Below are positions 26,164-34,657 of a DNA stretch of 64,000 nucleotides, piece by piece (position 1 is the first letter of the stretch; the number at the start of each line of letters is the position of its first letter). This DNA is from Shinella fusca (lineage in GTDB: Bacteria; Pseudomonadota; Alphaproteobacteria; Rhizobiales; Rhizobiaceae). The notes beneath the pieces were generated by a model. That model made no database searches. It was not told the DNA's origin and saw only the letters and a program-made list of their open reading frames with translations. Made by a program: the position numbers and the translations under genes. The stretch lies in NCBI RefSeq assembly GCF_014203155.1, contig NZ_JACHIK010000002.1:62001-126000 (forward strand), given 5' to 3'.

Positions 26164-26192
26164 AGAATCGCACTTCCCCGAATCGCAGTCAA
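26164..26192 (-). promoter_or_regulatory. promoter of the countertranscript RNA
   Basis: TTGACT (26187-26192), 17-bp spacer, GATTCT (26164-26169), reading on the minus strand. It is the only good promoter in the repB-repC gap. Confidence 0.7.
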
Positions 26193-26252
26193 GCCTTTTC
26201 GGCACCGGTTCCGGTGATGGGGTCTCTTTTGCCTGTTGAAAGGTGAAGAGAC

Positions 26253-27536
26253 ATGGAAACGGACGGCATAACGACGCCCTTCGGGCGGCGGTCGATGACG
26301 CTTGGCATGCTGGCAAGCCAGGCGCTGGCGAGGACGATCGCGCCGGAAGCGAGCGTCGACAAATGGAAGCTCTATCGCTGGCTCTGCGAGGCAAAGCCGA
26401 AGCTCGGCATCAGCGACCGGGCGCTCTCCGTGCTGAATGCGCTGTTGAGCTTTCATCCGAAGACCGAGCTTTCCGGCAAGGATGGCCTGGTGGTGTTTCC
26501 CTCGAACGCCCAGCTTTCCCTGCGCACGCATGGCATGGCGGAAACGACGCTGCGCCGGCATCTTGCCGCGCTCGTCGCGGCGGGGCTCCTCACCCGGCGT
26601 GACAGCCCGAACGGCAAGCGCTACGTGCGGCGAGACGGCGAGGGTGCCGTCGGCGAGGCGTTCGGTTTCTCTCTCGCGCCCCTTCTCGCCCGGGCAGGGG
26701 AGATCGAGCAGACGGCGGCACAGGTGACGGCCGGGCGCCTCCTGTTGCGGCGCCTGCGCGAGCGCGTGACGCTCGTTCGTCGCGACATCGCCAAGCTGAT
26801 CGAGACCGGCCTGGAGGATGGCCTTGCCGGTGACTGGATGGGGTATGAGGCGGCCTATCGCCGGCTCGTTCTTTCCCTGCCGCGGGTTGCGACGGTGGAA
26901 ATCCTGACGCCGATCCTCGCCGAACTCGAAGCCCTTCGCAACGATATCCTCAACAGCCTGGAACAACAGGTTATTTTTCAAAATATGGCGGGCAATGCCG
27001 ATCAAACTGAGCGGCACAAACAGAATTCAAAACCCGACTCCACCTCTGATCTTGAACCTCGCTTCGAACCGAAGCAGGGAGGCGATGCCGAACCCGGCGA
27101 TCAGCCGCCCACCCCGTTGGACCGGATGGACGACAGGATATCGGAAGGGAGACGGACCAGCCAGAAGAAGCCGGCGCCGGCCGAGCCGCACAAGCCCTAT
27201 CCGCTGGGCCTCGTCCTTCAGGCCTGCCCGGAAATCGTGGCGTTCGGACCCGGCGGGGCCATTTCGGGCTGGCGGGATCTGATGACCGCCGCGGTGGTCG
27301 TGCGTTCGATGCTTGCGATCAGCCCGTCGGCCTATGAGGCGGCGTGCGAGGTGCTCGGGCCGGAGAATGCGGCGACGGTCATCGCCTGCATTCTTGAGCG
27401 GGCCGGGCACATCAACTCGGCCGGCGGATACCTGCGGGATCTGACGCGCCGGGCCGAACGCGGCGAATTCACCCTCGGTCCCATGCTGATGGCGCTGGCG
27501 CGGGCAAACGGTACGCCGGCAAAGTGTGCCGGATAA
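26253..27536 (+). CDS. repC: plasmid replication initiator RepC
   Basis: Replication initiator of repABC replicons, 427 residues. The start TTPFGRRSMTLGMLASQ and the winged-helix region KLGISDRALSVLNALLSFHP and SLRTHGMAETTLRRHLAALVAAGLL are characteristic. A Pro/Lys-rich linker (about 255-310) separates the C-terminal domain (PYPLGLVLQACPEIV...). In this family the origin lies within the repC coding sequence. Translation is expected to be limited by the antisense RNA in the 156-bp leader; GAAAGGTGAAGAG precedes the ATG. Confidence 0.95.
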   Translation: METDGITTPFGRRSMTLGMLASQALARTIAPEASVDKWKLYRWLCEAKPKLGISDRALSVLNALLSFHPKTELSGKDGLVVFPSNAQLSLRTHGMAETTLRRHLAALVAAGLLTRRDSPNGKRYVRRDGEGAVGEAFGFSLAPLLARAGEIEQTAAQVTAGRLLLRRLRERVTLVRRDIAKLIETGLEDGLAGDWMGYEAAYRRLVLSLPRVATVEILTPILAELEALRNDILNSLEQQVIFQNMAGNADQTERHKQNSKPDSTSDLEPRFEPKQGGDAEPGDQPPTPLDRMDDRISEGRRTSQKKPAPAEPHKPYPLGLVLQACPEIVAFGPGGAISGWRDLMTAAVVVRSMLAISPSAYEAACEVLGPENAATVIACILERAGHINSAGGYLRDLTRRAERGEFTLGPMLMALARANGTPAKCAG

Positions 27537-27574
27537 GGGCGGGGAAGGCGATGGATTCGGCTTTGGAAACCGCA

Positions 27575-27584
27575 CGTTAACCAT
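27575..27584. promoter_or_regulatory. CGTTAACCAT motif downstream of repC
   Basis: Same ten bases as 23769-23778. The inner TTAACCAT resembles a CtrA half-site. It lies 39 bp after the repC stop. Confidence 0.35.
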
Positions 27585-27626
27585 GGGCTTCCTAATCATG
27601 GGCGGAAGACAAGGAAGACCGAATCA

Positions 27627-27920
27627 ATGCCGTCACATGCCTCGGCGCAACAGCGCCGCCGTTCGACCCCTGCCAAGACCAGCCCGGTCGTCCCCTTCCC
27701 CGCCGAGCGCCGCACGGCGCATGTGCGACGTTGCGCCGGCGAGCTGGACGGTCTTCACGGCGAGGACGCGCGTCTCTACTGGCTGCGGGTCTGCCGGGAA
27801 CTGGCGGCGGAGCTGCGCAAGTTCGGTTCGGACGAGAGCCAGGCACGCGCTGCCGTCTTCGCCTTCCAGGAAGAGGTCCAGCAGGAGCTTCTTCGCCTGC
27901 ATGACGGTACGGACGATTGA
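27627..27920 (+). CDS. small DUF6074-like rhizobial protein
   Basis: Protein of 97 residues with VVPFPAERRTAHVRRCAGEL and YWLRVCRELAAELRKFGSDESQARAAVFAFQEEVQQELLRL, a pattern I associate with the DUF6074 family of small rhizobial proteins, often near repC. Function unknown; it is probably helical and soluble. ATG 27627 follows AGGAAG. The family assignment is from memory of the pattern. Confidence 0.65.
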   Translation: MPSHASAQQRRRSTPAKTSPVVPFPAERRTAHVRRCAGELDGLHGEDARLYWLRVCRELAAELRKFGSDESQARAAVFAFQEEVQQELLRLHDGTDD

Positions 27921-28016
27921 CCATCGGAAATTCCGATTGAACCATCGGTTTCTTCCGTTTCCCTCCGGAGCCGCCTCCGGGGCATCTGCATTCCGTAACC
28001 AATCGGGAGATGCAAG

Positions 28017-28745
28017 ATGCAGAACGATCTTTCAGGACAATGTATTGTCATCGCCGGGGGAAGCTCCGGCATGGGCCTCGCGCTGGCGGAAAGGCTCGCC
28101 TTGCGGGGCACCCGCACCGTCATTCTTGGCCGCAACGCGGAAAAGCTGTCCGCCGCCCGTGAAAGCCTCGGCGGCAATGCGCGCGCCATAGCCTGCGATA
28201 TCACCGACGAAGCTCAGGTGGCGCGCATGTTCGCCGAACTCGATGCCGTCGACCATATCGTCGTCACGGCGGCCGACATCGAAGGCGCCTACCGGCTGCT
28301 GCCGGATATCGAGCTTGCCGCGGCTCGGCGTGTCATGGAAAGCAAGGTCTACGGGCCGTTGCTCCTCGCCAAGCATGGAGCGCCGAAGCTCAGGGCCAAC
28401 GGGTCGATCACCTATACGTCCGGCATCGCCGCCTATCGTCCTTCGGCACGCGGCTCCGTCGTCGCTTCCGCCAATGCCGCGCTTGAGGGACTGGTGCGGG
28501 CGCTTGCGGTGGAACTCGCGCCGATCCGGGTCAACGCGGTCTCGCCCGGCTGGGTAGACACGCCGATCTGGTCCTTCGTGGCCGGTGATGCGAAGGCGGC
28601 CACGCTGCAGGCCATGGCCGAGCGTCTGCCCGTCGGCCGTGTCGGCCAGCCGGAGGATATCGCCGATGCGATCCTGTTCCTGATGCAGAACGGCTTTACG
28701 ACGGGCTCGGTGCTGCATGTCGAAGGCGGGCATCGGCTGATCTGA
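28017..28745 (+). CDS. SDR-fold protein lacking the canonical catalytic Tyr/Lys
   Basis: Short-chain dehydrogenase/reductase-fold protein of 242 residues. The cofactor motif GGSSGMG is at 14-20, LGRN at 37-40 suggests NADP preference, and NAVSPGWVDTPI and VLHVEGG are typical. Around the active site S135 is present (YTSG), but the YxxxK motif is replaced: the segment reads SVVASANAALEGL, so Tyr is Val149 and Lys is Asn153. Normal SDR chemistry is therefore unlikely. The 3' end overlaps the convergent LysR gene by 50 bp; that LysR may regulate it. Confidence 0.85.
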   Translation: MQNDLSGQCIVIAGGSSGMGLALAERLALRGTRTVILGRNAEKLSAARESLGGNARAIACDITDEAQVARMFAELDAVDHIVVTAADIEGAYRLLPDIELAAARRVMESKVYGPLLLAKHGAPKLRANGSITYTSGIAAYRPSARGSVVASANAALEGLVRALAVELAPIRVNAVSPGWVDTPIWSFVAGDAKAATLQAMAERLPVGRVGQPEDIADAILFLMQNGFTTGSVLHVEGGHRLI

Positions 28746-29619
28746 GGCCGGTTCGCGCGAAATCGAGGAAGGCCGCGATGGCGCGGCGTCGGACCGTGCC
28801 GTGCCGCCAGAAGAGGTGGAGCGGTGCGGCGGCGTCCGCCCGCGGCCATTCGAGCTCGGTTACCCGGTCAGCCCCGGCATTGCCGGCAAGGGCGAGCCGC
28901 GGCACGAGGGCAAGGCCGCCGCCCGCCGCGACCATCTGAACGATCGCGCCGATGCTGGCGACCTCGGCGGCGGGAGTCGGCGACGCGAACCCGGCCGCTT
29001 CGAACCCTTCCTCGAACATGCGGCGATAGGTGCAGCCCCTCGCCGTTGCGATGAAGGCTTCCCGCGCGAGGCGGTCGAACCCCCCTCCCCCGTCGTGGCA
29101 GGAGGCGGGGGCGATGAGCACGAGCGGTTCGTCGGCAACCTTGCGCGATTTGAAACGGTCGTCGGCCCCCGGGCCGAAGAAGGACAGTGCGAGATCGAGG
29201 TCGCCGGCGGCAAGCTGGCGGGAGAGCTCGCCGCTCGATGCGACGGTGACCCGGATCGCGATGTCGGGATGGGTTGCGGCGAACTTCGGCAACAGCATCG
29301 CCAGCTTGCTTGCGGCAATGGTTTCGAGCGTGCCGATGGAGAGCGTGTCGGCGGCAATGCCCGACGCCTGGCGCACGGCGATCCGCGCCTCCTCACCGAT
29401 GAGCACCAGCCGCTCGGCAAAGGGCAGGAATGCGCGGCCGGCCTCGGTGAGGGTGATGCCGGAGCGGGCGCGATGAAAAAGCGCTGTCTCCATCTCAGCT
29501 TCCAATGCCTGGATCTGGTCGCTGACGCTCGACTGGGCAAGATGCACCTCGGCGGCTGCCCGGGTGATGTTGCCGCAGCGGGCGACGGCCAGGAACGTCT
29601 TCAATTGTCTTGGATGCAT
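28696..29619 (-). CDS. LysR-family transcriptional regulator
   Basis: LysR-type regulator of 307 residues. The HTH is at the N-terminus (MHPRQLKTFLAVARCGNITRAAAEVHLAQSSVSDQIQALE) and the effector domain follows (LSIGTLETIAASKLAMLLPKFAATHPDIAIRV). The last 16 codons run into the convergent SDR gene. It is adjacent to the SDR gene and divergent from the sensor kinase gene at 29766, so its target is uncertain. Confidence 0.88.
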   Translation of the reverse strand: MHPRQLKTFLAVARCGNITRAAAEVHLAQSSVSDQIQALEAEMETALFHRARSGITLTEAGRAFLPFAERLVLIGEEARIAVRQASGIAADTLSIGTLETIAASKLAMLLPKFAATHPDIAIRVTVASSGELSRQLAAGDLDLALSFFGPGADDRFKSRKVADEPLVLIAPASCHDGGGGFDRLAREAFIATARGCTYRRMFEEGFEAAGFASPTPAAEVASIGAIVQMVAAGGGLALVPRLALAGNAGADRVTELEWPRADAAAPLHLFWRHGTVRRRAIAAFLDFARTGLRSADARLRHAAPSPS

Positions 29620-29765
29620 GAACCGCCCCGGCTGTTGTGCAAGTTGTCTTCTAGCAAATCGTCGGCGATGCCGAAACCGCTACGAGCCCTTCGTCCTCCT
29701 CCCCTCCCCCTATGAAACGTGAAGGCCTATCGGTAGGATGGAGGGCGGAGAGGAGCCGCCATTCG

Positions 29766-31589
29766 ATGAAACTTCGCCATGCCCTGGCCTTCACGATCCT
29801 GCCCATCATCGTCATGCTCGCCATTCTTCAGGGCGGCGCGCTGTTGACCCGCAGTTACATGGAGGAGGCCTCGCTTCAGGCGAGTTCGGCCTTGCGGCTT
29901 GCCGTCGCGGCGCTTGCCGGCCATCTCAGCCGTTACGAGCCCCTGCCCGCGCTGATCGCCGACCATGAGATCATCGAAGAGCTGCTGCGGACGCCCACCG
30001 AGCCCGCCCTTCGCCAAGCGGCGAACGAGTATCTGAAGGGAATCAACCAGTTACTGGAATCCTCGGATATTTATGTCTTGACACCGGACGGTAACACGAT
30101 TGCCGCCAGCAACTATGACGTTCCCGGCACGTTCATCGGCCAGAATTTCCATTACCGTCCCTATTTCCAGAGCGCCATCGTTGGGCAGCAGGCCCGGTTC
30201 TATGCACTCGGCACGACGTCGCTGAAGCGCGGCTACTATTTCTCGGCCCCTGTCGAGGAGAGTGGGAAGATCCTCGGGGTCATCGTCTTCAAGGTGGATA
30301 TCGACTCCATCGAGAATTCCTGGCGCGGCGGTGAATACAAGATCTTCGTCGCGGATCCCGAAGGCATCATCTTCATGACCGGCAGCCCGGAATGGCTCTA
30401 TACGGGCATCCTGCCGCTCGATGCGCCGCGGCTGGCGCGCACCCAGGCATCGCGCCGCTATGCGGAAGCCGAACTCCGCCCCCTGCCCGTCTCCGAGGCA
30501 GTTTACCACGGTCAACAACTGATGCAGATCGCTGAGGGCGGCACGCGACGCGAGTATCTGCGGCTGTCGCATTACATCCCCGAGGCCGACTGGACCGTGA
30601 ACGTCCTGCTCGACACGGCGTCCGTCCGCACGCAGGCCCGCACGACGCTGGTCGCCGTCCTGCTCTTCATCTGCCTTGCCGCCCTCGCCGCCGCCATCCT
30701 CTGGCAACGCCGTGCCCGGGTGGTCGAGCGGTTGCGGCTTCAGGAGGAGGCACGCAACACGCTGGAGAAACGGGTGGAGGAACGCACCGCCGATCTTGCG
30801 CGCGTCAACGAGCAGATCGAGCTGGAGATCGCCGAACGGAGGCTCACGGAACAGGAGTTGCGCAAGACGCAGGCCGACCTTATCCAGGCGGGCAAGCTTG
30901 CCGGTCTTGGCCAGATGTCGGCCGCGCTGTCTCACGAGTTCAACCAGCCGCTCGCCGCCGCCAAGACCTATGCCGACAGCGCCGCCCTTCTCATCGATCG
31001 CGGCCGCGTGCCGGAAGCGCAGGACAACGTGCGGCGCATCTCAGCCCTCATCGACCGTATGGCCTCCATCAGCCGTCACCTGCGCAACTTTGCCCGCAAG
31101 CCGAACGAGAAGCTGGGTCCAGTTCCCCTCCCCGAGGTCATCGCCGACACGATGGAGATCGTCGCTCCGCGGCTGAAGGCGGCGGATGCGCGGCTTATGG
31201 TGGATCTGGAGGAAGAGGGGTTGGTGGTGCAGGCCGGGCCGGTGCGCCTGCAGCAGGTCCTCGTCAATATCGTCAGCAATGCTGCGGACGCCGTGGAGGG
31301 GCTGGGGAACCGGGAAATCACGCTGTCGGCACGACGCACGGCCGGACGCATCGCCATCGAGGTTGGCGACCGCGGGCCCGGCGTGCCGGCGGCCATTGCC
31401 GAGCGTATCTTCGATCCGTTCTTCACCACGAAGGGCGTTGGCCGTGGCCTCGGGCTTGGCCTTTCCATTTCCTACAACATTATCAAAGACTTCGGTGGGA
31501 ATCTCTCCGTCTCCGATCGACCGGGCGGCGGCGCCGTCTTCCGCGTCGTGCTCGACAGCGCGGCAGAGGTGCAGGAGGCAGCGGAATGA
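29766..31589 (+). CDS. DctB-like membrane sensor histidine kinase
   Basis: Sensor kinase of 607 residues. One transmembrane helix is near residues 5-28, followed by a periplasmic dCache-type sensor (GQNFHYRPYFQSAIVGQQARFYALGTTSLKRGYYFSAPV, a DctB hallmark), a second helix near 295-315, a coiled coil, and the HisKA box with the phosphorylated H390 in ALSHEFNQPLAA. The ATPase domain carries VNIVSNAADAV, GDRGPG and GRGLGLGLSI. ATG 29766 is chosen because GAGAGGAG precedes it; ATG 29712 has no ribosome site. It overlaps the response regulator gene by ATGA. The ligand is probably a di- or tricarboxylate, given the transporter downstream. Confidence 0.88.
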   Translation: MKLRHALAFTILPIIVMLAILQGGALLTRSYMEEASLQASSALRLAVAALAGHLSRYEPLPALIADHEIIEELLRTPTEPALRQAANEYLKGINQLLESSDIYVLTPDGNTIAASNYDVPGTFIGQNFHYRPYFQSAIVGQQARFYALGTTSLKRGYYFSAPVEESGKILGVIVFKVDIDSIENSWRGGEYKIFVADPEGIIFMTGSPEWLYTGILPLDAPRLARTQASRRYAEAELRPLPVSEAVYHGQQLMQIAEGGTRREYLRLSHYIPEADWTVNVLLDTASVRTQARTTLVAVLLFICLAALAAAILWQRRARVVERLRLQEEARNTLEKRVEERTADLARVNEQIELEIAERRLTEQELRKTQADLIQAGKLAGLGQMSAALSHEFNQPLAAAKTYADSAALLIDRGRVPEAQDNVRRISALIDRMASISRHLRNFARKPNEKLGPVPLPEVIADTMEIVAPRLKAADARLMVDLEEEGLVVQAGPVRLQQVLVNIVSNAADAVEGLGNREITLSARRTAGRIAIEVGDRGPGVPAAIAERIFDPFFTTKGVGRGLGLGLSISYNIIKDFGGNLSVSDRPGGGAVFRVVLDSAAEVQEAAE

Positions 31590-32941
31590 CGGATGCCCGC
31601 GTCCTCCTGATCGACGACGAGGAAGAGATGCGCCGGTCCACCGCGCAGGCACTGGAACTTTCCGGGCTCGATGTAGCGACCTTCTCCAGCGCGGAGCGGG
31701 TTTTGGAGCTGGTCGGCTACGCCTTCGCCGGTGTGGTCGTCAGTGACATCCGCATGCCCGGCATGGACGGCATGACGCTGCTCCAGCGCATTCGCGAGGT
31801 GGACCCGGAGGTGCCGGTGATCCTCGTCACGGGCCATGCGGATGTGCAGCTCGCCGTCAGCGCGATGCGTGCCGGCGTATACGACTTCATCGAAAAACCT
31901 TTCGCCGCGCAGCATCTGGCCGGCATTGCCCGGCGGGCGATGGAACGCCGCGCGCTTGTCCTCGACAACAGGCGCCTGCGCGCCGTTGCCGGCAAGCGGG
32001 ACGATATCGAGGCCCGCCTGCCCGGCCGCACCCAGGTGATGGTCGACCTCCGCTATCGGCTTCGCGCCATCGGCGCGGCAGATGCCGATACGCTCATCAT
32101 CGGCGAGACCGGCGTCGGCAAGGAGGTGGTTGCGCGGGCGATGCACGACATCAGCGCCCGCGCGAGCAAGCCATTCATCGCCATCAATTGCGCCGCGCTT
32201 CCGGAGAACCTCATTGAAAGCGAGCTTTTCGGCCACGAGATCGGCGCCTTTCCGGGGGCCCTCAGACCGCGTTACGGCAAGTTCGAGCACGGCCGCGGCG
32301 GCACGATCCTGCTCGACGAGATCGGTTCCATGCCGGTGGATGTTCAGGCCAAGTTCCTGCGTGTGCTGCAGGAACGCGTCATCACGCGCCTCGGCTCGAA
32401 CGAGGCCGTGCCGCTCGATGTGCGCTTTCTGGCGACAAGCAAGGTGGATCTGGCGCACGAGGTGGCGGCCGGGCGTTTCCGCGCGGACCTCTTCTACCGT
32501 CTCAATGTCGCGACGCTGCATGTGCCGTCGCTGGAGCAGCGGCGGGCGGATATCCCTCTTCTTTTCCTCCAGCTCGTGCGGGAGGCGGCGGCGCGCTACG
32601 GCCGCGCCGACGTCGAGGTGCCGGCGGAGCTGATCGCCGACGTCGCCGGCCGCTCCTGGCCGGGCAATGTGCGGGAGTTGCGCAATGCGGCCGACCGTTT
32701 CGTGCTCGGTCTCGACGGTGCGCCGGAGGAGGCCGGCGGCGACGGCGCTCCGCAGCGCCTGGCCGACAAGGTCGCCGCCTATGAGCGTGGCCTCATCGCC
32801 AGCGCTCTCGCCGCGCATGGCGGGAGCCTCAAGCCCGTCTACGAACAACTCGGCGTTTCCCGCAAGACGCTTTACGAGAAGATGCAGAAATACGGGCTCG
32901 ACAGGAATCTCGGCACGGACCTGCTTCAGAGCGACCTGTAA
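31586..32941 (+). CDS. DctD/NtrC-type sigma-54 response regulator with GAFPGA variant
   Basis: Response regulator of 451 residues. The receiver has phospho-acceptor D54 (VVSDIRMPG). The AAA+ domain has Walker A GETGVGKE at 173-180 and GGTILLDEIGSMP as Walker B. The C-terminal Fis-type HTH ends GVSRKTLYEKMQKYGL. The sigma-54-contacting loop reads G220-A-F-P-G-A225, so the usual Thr of GAFTGA is Pro223, a substitution known to matter for sigma-54 contact. Downstream lie a palindromic enhancer and a -24/-12-like promoter in front of tctCBA, which suggests the protein still acts with sigma-54. Confidence 0.9.
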   Translation: MTDARVLLIDDEEEMRRSTAQALELSGLDVATFSSAERVLELVGYAFAGVVVSDIRMPGMDGMTLLQRIREVDPEVPVILVTGHADVQLAVSAMRAGVYDFIEKPFAAQHLAGIARRAMERRALVLDNRRLRAVAGKRDDIEARLPGRTQVMVDLRYRLRAIGAADADTLIIGETGVGKEVVARAMHDISARASKPFIAINCAALPENLIESELFGHEIGAFPGALRPRYGKFEHGRGGTILLDEIGSMPVDVQAKFLRVLQERVITRLGSNEAVPLDVRFLATSKVDLAHEVAAGRFRADLFYRLNVATLHVPSLEQRRADIPLLFLQLVREAAARYGRADVEVPAELIADVAGRSWPGNVRELRNAADRFVLGLDGAPEEAGGDGAPQRLADKVAAYERGLIASALAAHGGSLKPVYEQLGVSRKTLYEKMQKYGLDRNLGTDLLQSDL

Positions 32942-32946
32942 GCTCC

Positions 32947-33000
32947 GATGGGTGGAAATCCACCCATCTCTGCCGCGCTTTGTCCCCGCTTCCACCCATG
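32947..33000 (+). promoter_or_regulatory. enhancer (UAS) for the DctD-like activator
   Basis: A perfect palindrome with 10-bp arms, GATGGGTGGA (32947-32956) and TCCACCCATC (32959-32968), separated by AA. A third half-site, TCCACCCATG, begins at 32991, 32 bp (three helical turns) after the right arm. It is centred about 160 bp upstream of the predicted start, the normal place for an NtrC-type enhancer. Confidence 0.78.
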
Positions 33001-33090
33001 GCAACCGGTTTACGGCGGTAAACTTGACGGGCTTTAGCCGTCGCCGCTTGCCCCGAATGCCCCATGCGTCACTGTCTTCCCAACCAGCAC

Positions 33091-33105
33091 CGGCACGGGA
33101 GGAGC
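33091..33105 (+). promoter_or_regulatory. candidate sigma-54 (-24/-12) promoter of tctCBA
   Basis: CGGCACG (33091-33097), four bases, then GAGC (33102-33105). The -24 element matches TGGCACG at six of seven positions and the GG/GC dinucleotides are exactly spaced. The -12 element is weak (GAGC for TTGC). A start near 33117 leaves room for the GGGAGG ribosome site before ATG 33139. Confidence 0.6.
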
Positions 33106-33138
33106 CATGCCGGCTGGTCGTTTCATCGGGAGGATTTG

Positions 33139-34122
33139 ATGAAGAGCCTGAAGACCCTGTTCGGCGCCACGGCCGCGCTCGCCGCAACGCTGCTTGCCAC
33201 CTCGGCCCTTGGCCAGACCTATCCGGAGCGCACCATCACGATGGTCGTTCCCTTCTCCGCCGGCGGGCCGACCGACACGGTGACGCGCCTTGTGGCGGAA
33301 GCCATGTCGAAGGACCTCGGCCAGCAGATCGTCGTGGAGAATGTCGGCGGGGCCGGCGGAACGCTCGGCGCCGGCCGCGTGGCGAGTGCCGATCCGGACG
33401 GCTATACCCTGCTTCTCCACCATATCGGCATGGCGACAAGCGCGACGCTCTACCGCAAGCTCGCCTATGACACGCTGAACGCCTTCGAATATGTCGGCCT
33501 CGTCACCGAAGTGCCGATGACCATCGTGGCGCGCAAGGACTTCGAGCCGACCGACCTCAAGGGCCTGATCGACTACATGAAGGCCAACAAGGATACCGTC
33601 ACGGTCGCCAATGCCGGCATCGGCGCGGCGTCGCACCTGTGCGGCATGATGCTGATGAGCGCGCTCGACACGCAGTTCACCACCGTTCCCTACAAGGGCA
33701 CCGGCCCGGCCATGACGGACCTGCTCGGCGGCCAGGTCGATGTGATGTGCGACCAGACGACCAACACGACCAAGCAGATCCTCGGCGGCACGATCAAGGC
33801 CTATGCGGTGACCTCGCCGGCGCGCCTTTCCAACCTGCCCGACGTTCCGACGGCGGAAGAGGGCGGGCTTTCCGGATTCCAGATCGGCATCTGGCACGGC
33901 ATCTACGCGCCGAAGGGCACGCCGAAGGACATCACCGAGCGCCTGTCGAAGTCTCTGCAGCTCGCGCTGAAGGACCCGAACGTCGTCGCGCGCTTCGCCG
34001 AGCTCGGCACGGCGCCGTCCTCCGAGGCCGACGCGACGCCGGATGGCCTCAAGGCCAAGCTGGAAAGCGAAGTCGCACGCTGGAAGCCCGTCATCGAGGC
34101 CGCCGGCCAGTACGCCGACTGA
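33139..34122 (+). CDS. tctC: tripartite tricarboxylate transporter substrate-binding protein
   Basis: Periplasmic binding protein of the TctC/Bug family, 327 residues. The signal peptide MKSLKTLFGATAALAATLLATSALG precedes the mature YPERTITMVVPFSAGGPTDTV; VENVGGAGGTLGA, VPYKGTGPAMTDLLGGQVDVM and the APKGTPKDI region are family signatures. It is the first gene of tctCBA. The ligand is probably a tricarboxylate or other organic acid; Bug proteins vary widely. Confidence 0.93.
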   Translation: MKSLKTLFGATAALAATLLATSALGQTYPERTITMVVPFSAGGPTDTVTRLVAEAMSKDLGQQIVVENVGGAGGTLGAGRVASADPDGYTLLLHHIGMATSATLYRKLAYDTLNAFEYVGLVTEVPMTIVARKDFEPTDLKGLIDYMKANKDTVTVANAGIGAASHLCGMMLMSALDTQFTTVPYKGTGPAMTDLLGGQVDVMCDQTTNTTKQILGGTIKAYAVTSPARLSNLPDVPTAEEGGLSGFQIGIWHGIYAPKGTPKDITERLSKSLQLALKDPNVVARFAELGTAPSSEADATPDGLKAKLESEVARWKPVIEAAGQYAD

Positions 34123-34184
34123 GGCTTTGCGTCTGCCGGGCGGCGGCCGCGCCGTCCGGCTTCCCGGCGAGGAGAGGGGACTTC

Positions 34185-34646
34185 ATGAGACAGTTACAAT
34201 TCGACACGACGAATGCGATATGCGGGATCACCCTCATCGCGCTCGGCGGCTTCTTCATCTATCAATGCCTCGGCCTGGAGCTGGGCACCGCGCTGCGCAT
34301 GGGGCCGGGATACTTCCCGCTCATCCTCGCCGTCATCCTGGCTATTCTCGGTGTCGTGGTTCTGGTGCAGGCAACGCGCGTCAGCGGCGAGCCGATAGGG
34401 CCGATCGCGCTGCGCGGCATGCTCTTCATCCTGCCTGCGCCCGTCTTCTTCGGGCTCACGGTGCGCGGCCTCGGCTTCGTGCCGTCGCTGTTCTTCGCCG
34501 CTCTCATCGCCGCCTTCGCCTCCTCGCGCATGAAGCCCCTGATGGCTGTGGCGCTGGCGGCGGCCATCACGGTCTTCTCCGTGGCGGTGTTCAGCTATGC
34601 CCTCGGCCTGCCGTTCGAGCGGTTCGGCCCCTGGACGCGGCTTTAA
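34185..34646 (+). CDS. tctB: tripartite tricarboxylate transporter small membrane subunit
   Basis: TctB family, 153 residues with four transmembrane helices (near 12-30, 40-60, 75-95 and 105-140). MGPGYFPLILAVILAILGVVVL is the conserved second segment. It sits between tctC and tctA and starts at ATG 34185 after GAGAGGGG. Confidence 0.92.
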   Translation: MRQLQFDTTNAICGITLIALGGFFIYQCLGLELGTALRMGPGYFPLILAVILAILGVVVLVQATRVSGEPIGPIALRGMLFILPAPVFFGLTVRGLGFVPSLFFAALIAAFASSRMKPLMAVALAAAITVFSVAVFSYALGLPFERFGPWTRL

Positions 34647-34657
34647 GGGAGACGGCC

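Noticed and set aside
23661-27626. parS palindrome for RepB
   Set aside because: I looked for a 16-bp GTT-N10-AAC-type palindrome around repABC and found none that was convincing by eye.
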